This document shows, piece by piece, positions 49,975 through 58,810 of a stretch of 64,000 nucleotides of DNA; the first letter of the stretch is position 1, and every line of letters starts with the position of its first letter. This DNA comes from Brevibacillus borstelensis (GTDB taxonomy: Bacteria > Bacillota > Bacilli > Brevibacillales > Brevibacillaceae), in assembly GCF_003710865.1 (NCBI RefSeq), contig NZ_RHHO01000023.1, forward strand, positions 62,001 to 126,000. The letters are read 5' to 3'. Under the pieces are notes generated by a model that was given only the letters and a program-made list of their open reading frames with translations, was not told the origin of the DNA and searched no databases. The position numbers were made by a program, and so were the translations under genes.

Positions 49975-50208
49975 CTAAAGCAACTGTTTGATAATCGTCA
50001 TTTCGACCTCGGACAAGATGATTTGCTGCACAGATTCCGACCCTTTTCGTGCGGTGCTTTGCAGGATGCGTACAACTCCCTCCGGGTTTTGGGCGATAAT
50101 CGTGCGGATCTCCCCATTCCCGCTCTTTCGCCGAGAATCATGCATGACAGAATAACCGAAGCGCTCCTGCAGAAACTGCAGGCTTGCCTGTACCTGAGCG
50201 TGCTTCAT
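49975..50208 (-). CDS. Hypothetical small protein (77 aa)
   Basis: The 77-residue basic protein (MKHAQVQASLQFLQERFGYS, then VMHDSRRKSGNGEIRTIIAQNPEGVVRILQSTARKGSESVQQIILSEVEMTIIKQLL) has alternating helix and strand pattern. GGGAGGGG lies five bases before ATG 50208. Function unknown. It lies just before the peroxidase gene on the same strand and may be transcribed with it. Confidence 0.6.
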   Translation of the reverse strand: MKHAQVQASLQFLQERFGYSVMHDSRRKSGNGEIRTIIAQNPEGVVRILQSTARKGSESVQQIILSEVEMTIIKQLL

Positions 50209-50463
50209 GCGAACCCCTCCCGACCGCTTCTTTTCTATTGAACGTATGAAAAAAACAGGACGAGAATGCATGCCAGTCTGTCAACCTGCAGTCACAGCAT
50301 TTTGACAGGTTTCAAGGCAACTGATAAAGTGATAAGGATGGGGTAAACCAGTGCAAGAGCCTCTGGGAAACATCATTACATACGAGAGAAAATGCGGGGG
50401 AGAATTCGCTGGTTTGCGAGCGCTTACCCGAAGCAGTATGGCCGCAGGGCAGGAGGGTTAAAG

Positions 50464-50790
50464 ATGGAATGGTTTGAGGTTGTTTCTACCTATGCTCCTT
50501 CTTCAACGGAGGGACTTTCGGCTTATGACAGCTTTCGGATGTGGGCTGATCATAACCGGGTGTGGATCATTTTTGTACAATTGATACTTGTCTATTACAT
50601 GGGATTTGCCACTCGTGTGCGAATGCCCATTTTAAAAACAATTTTGCTTTACGTACTGCTCTTTATCGGCGCTCTGATCTTTGGCATTCTGGATGTGCAG
50701 CTGCCTGTGAAAAGCGCTCTGCTCGTAGCGATTGCCATCCTGGTGATCGTCAAGGTCAGAATCAAGCCGGAAGGAAGCAGCAGAAAGTGA
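50464..50790 (+). CDS. ylaH: YlaH-like membrane protein
   Basis: The 108-residue protein has a soluble N-terminus (EWFEVVSTYAPSSTEGLSAYDSFRMWADHN), then three hydrophobic segments (WIIFVQLILVYYMGFA, ILKTILLYVLLFIGALIFGIL, LLVAIAILVIVKV). This fits the YlaH family. GGAGGG before ATG 50464 supports the start. In B. subtilis ylaH follows typA. The gene at 50803 follows with a 12-base gap. Confidence 0.8.
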   Translation: MEWFEVVSTYAPSSTEGLSAYDSFRMWADHNRVWIIFVQLILVYYMGFATRVRMPILKTILLYVLLFIGALIFGILDVQLPVKSALLVAIAILVIVKVRIKPEGSSRK

Positions 50791-50802
50791 GGGGAAGCGC
50801 AC

Positions 50803-51078
50803 GTGAAGCGTGAGGATGCATTGGCCAATTGGCTGCAGATCAGGATCGTTGCGGATGCTCGTCCGGACGATCGCTCCGCCGCTGATACTGCCGCCTTTTT
50901 TGAGGCCATTCTCAAAGAGGATCATCAGGCGAGCAACCTGACCTACGAGGCAAATGAAGACAGCTACGTGGTTTCCGTTCTATGCAATCAAGAGAAGGTC
51001 GAACGGAGATACGATCGTGAGGAGGCAGAATCCCTGCTGAGGGCAATCGAGCTTGAACCGCGATACAATGAATCATAA
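50803..51078 (+). CDS. Hypothetical small protein (91 aa)
   Basis: The 91-residue acidic soluble protein (KREDALANWLQIRIVADARPDDRSAADTAAFFEAILKEDHQASNLTYEANEDSYVVSVLCNQEKVERRYDREEAESLLRAIELEP) is likely alpha/beta. GTG 50803 has GAGGGG nine bases upstream. It is co-transcribed with ylaH. Function unknown. A terminator follows. Confidence 0.65.
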   Translation: MKREDALANWLQIRIVADARPDDRSAADTAAFFEAILKEDHQASNLTYEANEDSYVVSVLCNQEKVERRYDREEAESLLRAIELEPRYNES

Positions 51079-51096
51079 TCACTGTTCTGAAACAAG

Positions 51097-51136
51097 ATAG
51101 CTCCGCCTTGCATGCTTTGGCGGGGCCCTATTTTTT
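51097..51136 (+). terminator. Terminator after the ylaH pair
   Basis: ATAGCTCCGCC pairs with GGCGGGGC..CTAT and is followed by six T. Confidence 0.75.
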
Positions 51137-51220
51137 ATTTCTGCAACTTTTCCAAGGTTGCCCTCGTCTGTAACTGTGCCCAGGGCATTGAGGGAAAACA
51201 TGGAAAGGGGAAGTACATCA

Positions 51221-52573
51221 ATGAAAAAATACATGACCAGGCCCGTGCTGGCAGTTGTGGCTGCCGCTACGATAATTGGGGGCGTAACGCCGCTGCTGGC
51301 CAATGCCAGTACAACCGGAAGCAGCAGTGCGATCAAGGTTGTCATGAATGAAGAAGGCAAGCAAGTGACTCGCTACAATCTGAAAGAGCTGGCAACAAAC
51401 GATCCGGCCACGCTCAATCTGTTGCTGAAAACGCAGGCAGATCACTTGTACATTGTAGTGGACAAACTGAATCTCGACGTAAAAATGCAAACGTACATTG
51501 AGCAAAATGAGGCGGAGTGGAACCGGATTTACAAGGAGTACTATTCCGATATTTACCTCGAAGTACGTTTTGATGAAACCGAGCAGGGCTTTGTCAGCCT
51601 AACTCCAGAGACAAAAGACAGCACCACCTACCTGAAAGGTGAAGTAACGGATGAAGTAACCAAAGTCGTGGTTGTCAAGCCAAATGGCGACAGCATCGAA
51701 GTCGTGCCAACGGCCAACGACAGCTTTTCGGTGAGCTTTGCGGCCACTGTGAGCGCGACTCCGCAATACGCGACAGTGAAAGCTTACGTCAACGACAAAC
51801 TGGTCGATACCCGCGAAGTGCGGATCAACTCGGGAACTGTTGTAGATTCCGATGTTTTGATTCATACGCAGGCTGTTTTGGATAGCAAAAAGGGTGAATT
51901 GAAAGTAAACGGCATTGTAAACCTTACGGCAGGCAAAGTAGTCGTGACCTATGACGGAGACAAGAGAGGCGCCGGCGTGAAAAAGCTGTGGGACGGTGTC
52001 GGCTCCTATTCAGTCACCATGAAGGATGTAGAGGCTGACAAAGGGAAAGTATTGATTGAGGTGTACAAGGACGGCAAGAAGCTTGATTCGGAATCCGTCG
52101 ATCTGCTTGTTGTCAACAAGCCGGATAAACCGACCAAGCCGGAAACGCCGAAGCCTGCCCAATACAAAATTACCGGAACCGCCAAGCTTGACGCCAAAGA
52201 TAAGGAAATTGAAGTAGAAGGGGAAATCGCAGGATTCTCCAAAAACCAAAAAGCGAAGCTGTATGTAATCGCTCCGGACGGCAAAAAACACGAGGTCAAG
52301 ATAGACGATGACGGGGAGTTCGAAGTGGAGCTCTCTTACAAAAATCGTTCTTACAGCGCCAAGTCCGTCCATCTGGAAGTAGTCGTTGACGGGAAGGTCG
52401 TAGCACAAGCTGACATTCCTCACGGTACGCCAGTAAACGAAGTTGATGACGATAAAGATAAAGATAAGAAAAAGAAGGACAAAGACAAAAAGCATCCGAA
52501 CGGAAATGCGTATGGCTACTGGAAAAAGCATGGCCATGACGATGACGATAACGACGATCGCGACAACGATTAA
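51221..52573 (+). CDS. Secreted repeat protein with Asp/Lys-rich tail
   Basis: The 450-residue protein has a signal peptide (KKYMTRPVLAVVAAATIIGGVTPLLANA). A helical first part (ELATNDPATLNLLLKTQADHLYIVVDKLNLDVKMQTYIEQNEAEWNRIYKEYY) follows. Three beta-sandwich-like repeats come next, each with Y-x-V-x-G or similar openings (STTYLKGEVTDEVTKVVVVKP; GELKVNGIVNLTAGKVVVTYD; YKITGTAKLDAKDKEIEVEGEI), separated by a Pro/Lys linker (KPDKPTKPETPKPA). It ends in alternating Asp/Lys and a tail ending DDDDNDDRDND. The tail could bind calcium or wall polymers. AAGGGGAAG precedes ATG 51221. No sorting signal is visible. Function unknown. Confidence 0.75.
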   Translation: MKKYMTRPVLAVVAAATIIGGVTPLLANASTTGSSSAIKVVMNEEGKQVTRYNLKELATNDPATLNLLLKTQADHLYIVVDKLNLDVKMQTYIEQNEAEWNRIYKEYYSDIYLEVRFDETEQGFVSLTPETKDSTTYLKGEVTDEVTKVVVVKPNGDSIEVVPTANDSFSVSFAATVSATPQYATVKAYVNDKLVDTREVRINSGTVVDSDVLIHTQAVLDSKKGELKVNGIVNLTAGKVVVTYDGDKRGAGVKKLWDGVGSYSVTMKDVEADKGKVLIEVYKDGKKLDSESVDLLVVNKPDKPTKPETPKPAQYKITGTAKLDAKDKEIEVEGEIAGFSKNQKAKLYVIAPDGKKHEVKIDDDGEFEVELSYKNRSYSAKSVHLEVVVDGKVVAQADIPHGTPVNEVDDDKDKDKKKKDKDKKHPNGNAYGYWKKHGHDDDDNDDRDND

Positions 52574-52648
52574 TCCGTTGCATTCTTGAGCGGCCACGAA
52601 TGGCAATCTTCTTTCTGCTCCGGGCAGCTTGCCAATCATTCCATTTGA

Positions 52649-52984
52649 CTAGGGCTGACGGTAGGTGGAGACATAATCCATCAGTTGGCTGATGTAGTCC
52701 CCGATGATGGGAATCGAGAGGAATTTGCTCAGGACGGAACCGAGAATGGCCAGTACGATGGCTGTTCCGATCGTCAGTCCCAGGCCCCGTGCCAGACCTG
52801 CCAGGAAATTGATCCAAAGCAGCTTGCGCGGGGCTGTATAATTTTGAATGACATCTGCCAGACGGATATCCTCTAAAAACATGGCGATTTTGTCCATCCG
52901 GTCATTTAATTTGCGTGCCTCCTGAATTTCTTCGAGGAGCTGGTCAATCTTTGACAACAGGCGGTCTGTGGGGCTTTGTGACAT
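52649..52984 (-). CDS. DUF5665 domain membrane protein
   Basis: The 111-residue protein has an amphipathic coiled-coil start (SKIDQLLEEIQEARKLNDRMDKIAMFLEDIRLADVIQNYTAPRKLLWINFLAGLARGLGLTIGTAIVLAILGSVL) and one or two hydrophobic helices near residues 60-85. This matches DUF5665. AGGAGGAG lies before ATG 52984. Function unknown. Confidence 0.82.
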   Translation of the reverse strand: MSQSPTDRLLSKIDQLLEEIQEARKLNDRMDKIAMFLEDIRLADVIQNYTAPRKLLWINFLAGLARGLGLTIGTAIVLAILGSVLSKFLSIPIIGDYISQLMDYVSTYRQP

Positions 52985-53134
52985 CTGGTTTCTCCTCCTG
53001 TCTCCTATGGTTACCAGTTAAGTAACAGTGTAGGGAAAAAAAGGGGAAGAATCAAGCGCATGCCGGAAAGGTTTGCCTATCTCTTCCTTGGCGGGTACAA
53101 TAGACGTACAAAACTTACACAAGGAGGCTTCGGA

Positions 53135-53593
53135 ATGGCTGAGACCGTATCCCAAACGCTTTCGGAGGAACTGTTCGGGTTGTTGCAGCAGGAGCGGTTT
53201 ATCACATTGGGCACCATTGACCATGAGTCTGGGGCGCCATCGCTCAGCTCGCTTTCCTGGACGTTTGCGGCATCGCCGCAAGTCATCCGGTTTGCGGTAG
53301 ACAACCGTTCACGCATCTTGACCAATATCGCCAAGCAGCCACAAGTGGTTCTGCATTTGATTGGTGCTGGCTCTTCTTATGCCATTAACGGAAGGGCTGT
53401 ATTGAAGAGTGAGCGGATGGAGGAGGTTCCCCTGAAGCTGGCGATGGTGGAGGTTACCATTGAGGCGGTGCGTGATGTCATGTTCTACGGTTCCCGTATC
53501 TCCGTAGAACCGCAGTATGAAAAAACATATGATAAAAATGCGGCGGCGAAGCTGGACAATCAGGTGATGACAGCACTGCGCAAAGCGGAGTAA
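53135..53593 (+). CDS. Pyridoxamine 5'-phosphate oxidase-family protein
   Basis: The 152-residue split-barrel protein has LLQQERFITLGTIDHESGAPSLSSLSWTFAASPQVIRFAVDNRSRILTNIAKQPQVVLHLIGAGSSYAINGRAV, typical of FMN-binding PNPOx-like proteins of B. subtilis general type. It may bind FMN or heme/F420-like cofactors. AAGGAGG before ATG 53135 supports the start. It stands just before the SAM riboswitch promoter and is probably a separate unit. Confidence 0.83.
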   Translation: MAETVSQTLSEELFGLLQQERFITLGTIDHESGAPSLSSLSWTFAASPQVIRFAVDNRSRILTNIAKQPQVVLHLIGAGSSYAINGRAVLKSERMEEVPLKLAMVEVTIEAVRDVMFYGSRISVEPQYEKTYDKNAAAKLDNQVMTALRKAE

Positions 53594-53629
53594 CAGAGAA
53601 AACGGGTGAAAACGAAGAGGAAATATCTG

Positions 53630-53659
53630 TTGACAATCACTCGATATTTCCGTTAGTAT
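53630..53659 (+). promoter_or_regulatory. Promoter of the SAM riboswitch-metIC transcript
   Basis: TTGACA (53630-53635) and TAGTAT (53654-53659), spaced by 18 bases; the aptamer begins 25 bases downstream. Confidence 0.7.
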
Positions 53660-53684
53660 TAGGATCAACAAATTGAATAGCAAA

Positions 53685-53804
53685 CTTCTTATCCAGAGAG
53701 GCGGAGGGACTGGCCCGATGATGCCCGGCAACCAATTTTCCTGTTAACAGGACGATACTGGTGCTAATTCCTGCAGAGCAAATCATGCTCTGAAAGATGA
53801 GAAG
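53685..53804 (+). ncRNA. SAM-I riboswitch (S-box) aptamer
   Basis: All conserved S-box elements are present: CTTCTTATC (53685-53693) pairing with GATGAGAAG (53796-53804) as P1, then CCAGAGAGGCGGAGGGACTG, GCCCGATGATGCCCGGCAACC, and GGTGCTAATTCC followed by TGCAGA/CTCTGAAAGATGAG. In Bacillales it turns off methionine genes when SAM is abundant. Confidence 0.97.
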
Positions 53805-53826
53805 GGTTTGCTTGCGGCGACGTAAA

Positions 53827-53862
53827 CAAAGCCTTCTTTTCAAAAGAAAAGAGGGCTTTTTC
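53827..53862 (+). terminator. Riboswitch-controlled terminator before metI
   Basis: AAAGCC-TCTTTTC pairs with GAAAAGA-GGCTTT, then T residues. CCTTCTT in its 5' arm is complementary to GAGAAGG at the 3' side of P1, giving the usual antiterminator alternative. Confidence 0.92.
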
Positions 53863-53897
53863 ATGCCCTCAACATCAAAGCAGAGGGAGAGATTGCT

Positions 53898-55061
53898 ATG
53901 CATCTGGAAACGAAACTGGTACAGGCGGGGGTAGGTCGTGATACGATCACGGGCGCGGTAAGCTTCCCGGTTTACTATGCGACCGCTTACCGCCACCCGT
54001 CTCTTGGTCAAAGTACCGGATACGATTACACCCGTACGGCCAATCCGACACGCAAGGTGCTGGAGGAGGCGATCGCAGAGGCCGAGTGCGGTGATGCCGG
54101 TTTTGCCTGTGCTTCCGGGATGGCAGCGATTCACACAGTCATGGGACTTTTTTCTCAAGGCGACCATTTGATCGTTTCGCTTGATTTATACGGTGGGACA
54201 TACCGTCTTTTTGAGCAGGTCCTTTCCCGCTACGGGCTCCAGTTCAGCTATGTTGATCTGCGCGATCTTCAGGCATTTGCGGGCGCGATCCGTCCGGAGA
54301 CAAAAGCCGTTCTCATCGAGACGCCGACAAATCCGCTGATGCAAATAACGGATATCGCTTGCGTAGCCGGGATCGCCAAACGAAGCGGTTTGCTGACCAT
54401 CGTGGACAATACCTTTATGACGCCGTACTATCAGCGTCCACTGGAGCTGGGGGCAGATCTGGTGCTCCATAGCGGGACGAAATATCTTGGAGGCCACAAT
54501 GACGTGCTGGCTGGCCTGATTGTGACAAAAGGCGCTGAGTTGTCTGAAAAGGTCCGGTTTTTGCACAATTCCATCGGTGCAACCCTCGGCCCACAGGATT
54601 GCTGGCTGCTGGTCAGAGGCATGAAGACGCTCGCTTTGCGTATGGAGCGACATCAGAGCAATGCTCTCCAGGTTGCGCGCAAACTGCGGGAGCATCCGGC
54701 GGTCACCGATGTATTCTATCCGGGATTGGACGATCATCCCGGCTACGAGATTCAGAGCAAACAGGCGACCGGTTACAGCGGCATGGTGTCCTTCCGCGTT
54801 CGCTTCTCTGCTCAGGTGGGGCCGTTTTTGGAAAACTTGCGCATCATCTCTTTTGCGGAGAGTCTGGGAGGCGTCGAGTCTTTGTGCACGTATCCGGCGA
54901 CACAGACTCATGCCGACATTCCGCAAAAAATTCGAGAATACGTCGGGGTCTGTGATCGTTTGCTGCGATTGTCGGTAGGAGTTGAACATCCGGATGATTT
55001 GATTCATGATTTGATACAGGCTCTCGATGCAAGTCTGGTAGCGGAAGGGTGTAGACGATGA
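53898..55061 (+). CDS. metI: Cystathionine gamma-synthase (MetI type)
   Basis: The 387-residue PLP enzyme has YDYTRTANPTRKVLEEAIAEAE, the phosphate-binding and substrate loops of the Cys/Met-metabolism family, and the Schiff-base Lys195 in HSGTKYLGGHND. It condenses O-acylhomoserine with cysteine; in Bacillus MetI also uses sulfide. It is regulated by the upstream S-box and overlaps metC by four bases (ATGA), so the two are translated together. Confidence 0.94.
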   Translation: MHLETKLVQAGVGRDTITGAVSFPVYYATAYRHPSLGQSTGYDYTRTANPTRKVLEEAIAEAECGDAGFACASGMAAIHTVMGLFSQGDHLIVSLDLYGGTYRLFEQVLSRYGLQFSYVDLRDLQAFAGAIRPETKAVLIETPTNPLMQITDIACVAGIAKRSGLLTIVDNTFMTPYYQRPLELGADLVLHSGTKYLGGHNDVLAGLIVTKGAELSEKVRFLHNSIGATLGPQDCWLLVRGMKTLALRMERHQSNALQVARKLREHPAVTDVFYPGLDDHPGYEIQSKQATGYSGMVSFRVRFSAQVGPFLENLRIISFAESLGGVESLCTYPATQTHADIPQKIREYVGVCDRLLRLSVGVEHPDDLIHDLIQALDASLVAEGCRR

Positions 55062-56242
55062 AATTTGCCACGAAACTGCTTCACGGGACATCTTGTTTCG
55101 ATCCGGTGACCGGTGCGGCATCCACGCCGATTTACCAGGCATCTACGTTTCACCAAGCGGATTTGGACCGTCCGGGCGCATACGACTATGCGCGGTCCGG
55201 CAACCCGACCCGGCATGCATTGGAAGAGGCGATTGCCGTCCTGGAGGGCGGTGCGCGGGGATTTGCATTTGCTTCCGGCATGGCCGCGATTTCCAGCGTG
55301 TTTATGCTGTTTTCCGCGGGCGATCATGTTGTCGTGGCAGAAGATGTCTACGGCGGAACGTATCGCTTTTTGACCAAAGTGTTGTCCCGCATGAATATTG
55401 ACGTTACGTTCGTGGATACGACCTGCGTAGAGGCAGTGGAGAGAGCCGTCACTCCTCGCACTCGCGGGATCTACCTGGAGACACCTTCTAATCCGACGTT
55501 GAAGGTGACAGACATCGCAGCTGTCTGCCATATCGCAAAGGCCAAGAATATCATAGTCATTGTCGACAATACGTTTCTGACCCCGTACTACCAGCGTCCG
55601 CTTGAACTCGGAGCAGATATCGTCATCCACTCAGCGACGAAGTTCATCGGCGGCCACAGCGATGTCGTTGCAGGGCTGGCTGTTACCAAGGATGCTGAGC
55701 TGGGTGAACAGCTTTACTTTATCCAAAACGGCATGGGAGCGGTACTCGGAGCGCAGGATTCCTGGCTGGTGATGCGCGGGCTGAAATCGCTGAAAGCCAG
55801 ACTGGATGTAAGCACCCAAACAGCGGAAAAGATCGCTCGATGGCTCGCAAATCATCCTTCCGTTGCAAAGGTACATTATACGGGACTAGCGGGTCATCCC
55901 GGCCACCAGCTCCAATCGAGGCAGGCGAGCGGCCACGGAGCCGTGCTGTCCTTTGATGTGGGCAGCAGAGAGCGGGCGAAGGCTTTGTTTGATCGGGTTA
56001 CGCTTCCGATCGTAGCGGTCAGTCTCGGAGCCGTAGAAACCATTCTGTCGTATCCGGCGATGATGTCACATGCCGCTATGCCAGCGGCAGAAAGAGAGCG
56101 TCGCGGTATAACGGACGGATTGATTCGCTTATCCGCCGGACTGGAAGACGCTGACGACCTCGTCCGCGACCTGGAACAGGCGCTTGAAGGTGTAGAGGCC
56201 GCTTTATCTGAAAGCAAAAGCAAGGCATTCTCCGGGGCATAA
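55058..56242 (+). CDS. metC: Cystathionine beta-lyase (MetC type)
   Basis: The 394-residue PLP enzyme is homologous to metI. It has YDYARSGNPTRHALEEAIAVLEGG, EDVYGGTYRFLTKVL, and Lys195 in HSATKFIGGHSD. It splits cystathionine to homocysteine, pyruvate and ammonia. The two genes make homocysteine from O-acylhomoserine and cysteine by transsulfuration, followed elsewhere by methionine synthase. The start overlaps metI. A terminator overlaps the last codons. Confidence 0.93.
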   Translation: MKFATKLLHGTSCFDPVTGAASTPIYQASTFHQADLDRPGAYDYARSGNPTRHALEEAIAVLEGGARGFAFASGMAAISSVFMLFSAGDHVVVAEDVYGGTYRFLTKVLSRMNIDVTFVDTTCVEAVERAVTPRTRGIYLETPSNPTLKVTDIAAVCHIAKAKNIIVIVDNTFLTPYYQRPLELGADIVIHSATKFIGGHSDVVAGLAVTKDAELGEQLYFIQNGMGAVLGAQDSWLVMRGLKSLKARLDVSTQTAEKIARWLANHPSVAKVHYTGLAGHPGHQLQSRQASGHGAVLSFDVGSRERAKALFDRVTLPIVAVSLGAVETILSYPAMMSHAAMPAAERERRGITDGLIRLSAGLEDADDLVRDLEQALEGVEAALSESKSKAFSGA

Positions 56243-56260
56243 CCGGGAGAATGCCTTTTT
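56222..56260. terminator. Terminator overlapping the metC stop
   Basis: AAGGCATTCTCC (56222-56233) pairs with GGAGAATGCCTT (56246-56257), then T run; the metC stop codon lies in the loop. It also serves the convergent ylaJ gene. Confidence 0.85.
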
Positions 56261-56273
56261 ATTGAGGAGCTTT

Positions 56274-56879
56274 TTACTGCCGGTTGACCGGTATTTTGCG
56301 ATTTCCTTCCGGTTTTGCGTTGCCGCTGTTGTTCAGGCGTTGTTCGTTTTCTCTGGATGGCGCTTCCTCTTTCATTTGAACATCGCGAGGGGCTTGGGGA
56401 ATGATGCGTCCGACAATATCAGCCAATTCTTCCGCAATACCCGCCACGGGCCGGCCTTTTTGCATATCAGTGGACATTTCCCGCAAGCGTTGAACGATGT
56501 CGGGATCGGCCGTTACGAGCGCAGTGGCGCCTTGGGGATCTTCCTTCAAGGCTTCTGCCACTGTATATTTGATGACCCCTACTTCAGGGCGATCCAGGTG
56601 GGCGTTGACGTCGATGCCGACAACAGCCCATTTGCCCAATACAACAGCGGTGGCATCCTTTACGTTTGGTACACGGGTGGCCAGTTGAACCAGCCGGTCT
56701 GCAGTAGCTTGTGACGATTGGTTATAGCCAGGGGACGGTGCTGTTTGCTGTACGCGCTGCGTTTCATCTGCCCGTTTCCCGGGCTGCGGTGCTGCTTGAT
56801 TCCCGGGAGGCTTGTTGCCAGACATGCAGGCGGAGAGCAGCAGGCTGACACTGAGTACAAGTACGGCTGTCCGCTTCAC
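56274..56879 (-). CDS. ylaJ: YhcN/YlaJ-family sporulation lipoprotein
   Basis: The 201-residue protein has a lipoprotein signal (KRTAVLVLSVSLLLSAC, Cys18), a Pro/Gln linker and the YlaJ domain (QATADRLVQLATRVPNVKDATAVVLGKWAVVGIDVNAHLDRPEVGVIKYTVAEAL). It is the ylaJ position relative to B. subtilis, just before ylaK (phoH2). GTG 56879 was chosen because AAGGAG lies seven bases before it; ATG 56885 is too close. It is predicted to be forespore-expressed. Confidence 0.86.
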   Translation of the reverse strand: MKRTAVLVLSVSLLLSACMSGNKPPGNQAAPQPGKRADETQRVQQTAPSPGYNQSSQATADRLVQLATRVPNVKDATAVVLGKWAVVGIDVNAHLDRPEVGVIKYTVAEALKEDPQGATALVTADPDIVQRLREMSTDMQKGRPVAGIAEELADIVGRIIPQAPRDVQMKEEAPSRENEQRLNNSGNAKPEGNRKIPVNRQ

Positions 56880-57082
56880 GGTCATTCTCCTTCGCTTCTT
56901 AAGTTGCTCCCACACAAGTCATGCATGATTATCTGTATTTTGTTCTCCTGTCCACCTTTTCATGCGGGACTCGTCTATCTTCACTCTTGCCGACATAGAC
57001 TGTAGTACATCACGTCGCGGCTACTGAGCATCCCACCCGCAATTGCATAGGGTATAACAGATGGGTATTAGGAGGCGAGATT

Positions 57083-58417
57083 TTGAAGAAAATCTACGTG
57101 CTGGACACCAACGTACTCCTGCAAGATCCACGAGCGATGTTTTCCTTTGCGGATAACGAAATCGTCATACCCGCCGTGGTGTTGGAAGAAATTGATTCCA
57201 AAAAGCGCTATATGGACGAGATTGGCCGCAACGCTCGTTATGTGTCGCGGCTGTTTGACAGCTTTCGCGAATTGGGGCATCTGCATCAAGGCATCCTTTT
57301 GGAAACGGGTGCGCTATTGCGCGTCGAATTGAACCATTCCTCGCTTGCCAAGCTTCAAAAGCAATTTACGGAAATGACCAATGACAACCGCATTCTGGCG
57401 GTAGCGCTTAACTTGCAGGAAGAAGAAAACCTCTTGCCTCAACCACGCCCTGTCATACTCGTCTCGAAGGATGCCCTGATGCGAGTGAAAGCTGATGCGC
57501 TTGGACTGATTGCCGAGGACTTTCTTTCGGACCGCGTCGTCGGCGAGTATTCCCACATTTACAGTGGTTATCACAAAATGCAGGTTGCCCCGGAAATCAT
57601 CAAAAATTATTACGGCAGCCGAAAGTTGTCACTTTCCACCTGTTTTCCGCAGCAGCGTTTTTATCCCCATCAGTTCCTGGTGCTGAAGGATGAGTTGAAT
57701 CCGTCCATATCGGCTATCGGGAAGGTTGACATCGATGGAAAGAATCTGGAGATGCTGGTCGCTGACGACGATCCGATCTGGGGAATCAGGGCCCGCAATG
57801 TCCAGCAGCGGATGGCTTTCGAATTGCTCTTGCGAGAGGATATTCCGCTGGTGACGATGACAGGAAAAGCGGGTACCGGGAAGACCTTGCTGGCTTTGGC
57901 CGCGGGGCTTTTGCAAATTGAAGATTTGCAAACATACAAGAAGCTGCTTGTAGCAAGGCCAATCGTCCCGTTGGGGAAAGACATTGGCTATTTGCCCGGT
58001 GAGAAGGAAGAGAAGCTTCGTCCCTGGATGCAGCCGATTTACGATAATTTGGAGTATTTGTTCAATACAAAACGTTCCGGTGACCTTGACAAAATATTGG
58101 CAGGGATGGGCAGCATTCAGGTAGAAGCGCTGACGTATATCCGCGGGCGTTCCATTCCGGAGCAGTACATTATCATTGATGAAGCGCAAAACCTGACAAA
58201 GCATGAAGTGAAAACCATTTTGACTAGGGTGGGGGAAGGGTCGAAGATCGTATTGATGGGAGATCCCGAGCAGATCGACCATCCATACCTGGACGAGAGC
58301 AACAATGGACTTACGTACGTGGTGGAGATGTTTAAGGATCAGAAACTGGCTGGTCATATCCGCTTGGAAAAAGGGGAGCGCAGCGTTCTGGCACAGCTTG
58401 CGGCAGACTTGCTGTAA
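57083..58417 (+). CDS. PIN-PhoH protein (PhoH2, YlaK)
   Basis: The 444-residue protein joins an N-terminal PIN nuclease domain (KKIYVLDTNVLLQDP... with acidic Asp8; ends near residue 150) and a C-terminal PhoH ATPase. Walker A is GKAGTGKT near residue 260 and Walker B is IIIDEAQN. PhoH2 proteins are RNA helicase/ribonucleases. The start is TTG 57083, eight to nine bases after AGGAGG. It corresponds to B. subtilis ylaK, next to ylaJ. Confidence 0.93.
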   Translation: MKKIYVLDTNVLLQDPRAMFSFADNEIVIPAVVLEEIDSKKRYMDEIGRNARYVSRLFDSFRELGHLHQGILLETGALLRVELNHSSLAKLQKQFTEMTNDNRILAVALNLQEEENLLPQPRPVILVSKDALMRVKADALGLIAEDFLSDRVVGEYSHIYSGYHKMQVAPEIIKNYYGSRKLSLSTCFPQQRFYPHQFLVLKDELNPSISAIGKVDIDGKNLEMLVADDDPIWGIRARNVQQRMAFELLLREDIPLVTMTGKAGTGKTLLALAAGLLQIEDLQTYKKLLVARPIVPLGKDIGYLPGEKEEKLRPWMQPIYDNLEYLFNTKRSGDLDKILAGMGSIQVEALTYIRGRSIPEQYIIIDEAQNLTKHEVKTILTRVGEGSKIVLMGDPEQIDHPYLDESNNGLTYVVEMFKDQKLAGHIRLEKGERSVLAQLAADLL

Positions 58418-58652
58418 GTGTGCATAGTGCAAGCGAATCCGGACATACTAGGATTGTCGAACCCGATGATCCATGAATCAAAATCGGCGAAAGCCTTCCA
58501 GGAGGCGAAGAACCGTGGATGGTCATGATCACGCTCTCGATATCAATCGAACTGGCGGACACCGTACTCTTTAGGTAAGACAAACTCTGTTACGGAGGTT
58601 GAGGAGCTAAAGAGAATAATCGGTACTACCCCATAGCAACGGGTTCGACACG
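58418..58652. other. Intergenic region after phoH2
   Basis: No supported gene. Two short open frames with plausible ribosome sites are visible: GTG 58514 after AGGAGGCGAAG (19 codons, MDGHDHALDINRTGGHRTL), and an overlapping 19-codon frame from ATG 58518. These may be leader peptides or chance. Confidence 0.35.
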
Positions 58653-58682
58653 GCCGCTCCCAATTTGGGAGCGGTTTTGATT
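58653..58682 (+). terminator. Terminator downstream of phoH2
   Basis: CCGCTCCCAA (58653-58662) pairs with TTGGGAGCGG (58664-58673), followed by TTTTGATTT. Confidence 0.8.
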
Positions 58683-58762
58683 TATGGATAAAAACGCGAT
58701 CAGCAATCTTTTGGTAAAAAGATAGACAACGATCGACAAATAAAGTGCTTTTTCGATAAAGG

Positions 58763-58789
58763 GAATATATGGAATATAGTGAATATATA
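58763..58789 (+). repeat. Three 9-bp direct repeats in the promoter of the Cys-rich peptide
   Basis: GAATATATG, GAATATAGT and GAATATATA follow each other without gap at 58763-58789. TATAGT (58775-58780) could be a -10 box. The repeats lie 21 bases before the start codon. Confidence 0.5.
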
Positions 58790-58810
58790 GTAAATAAGGA
58801 GGTGAAAACA

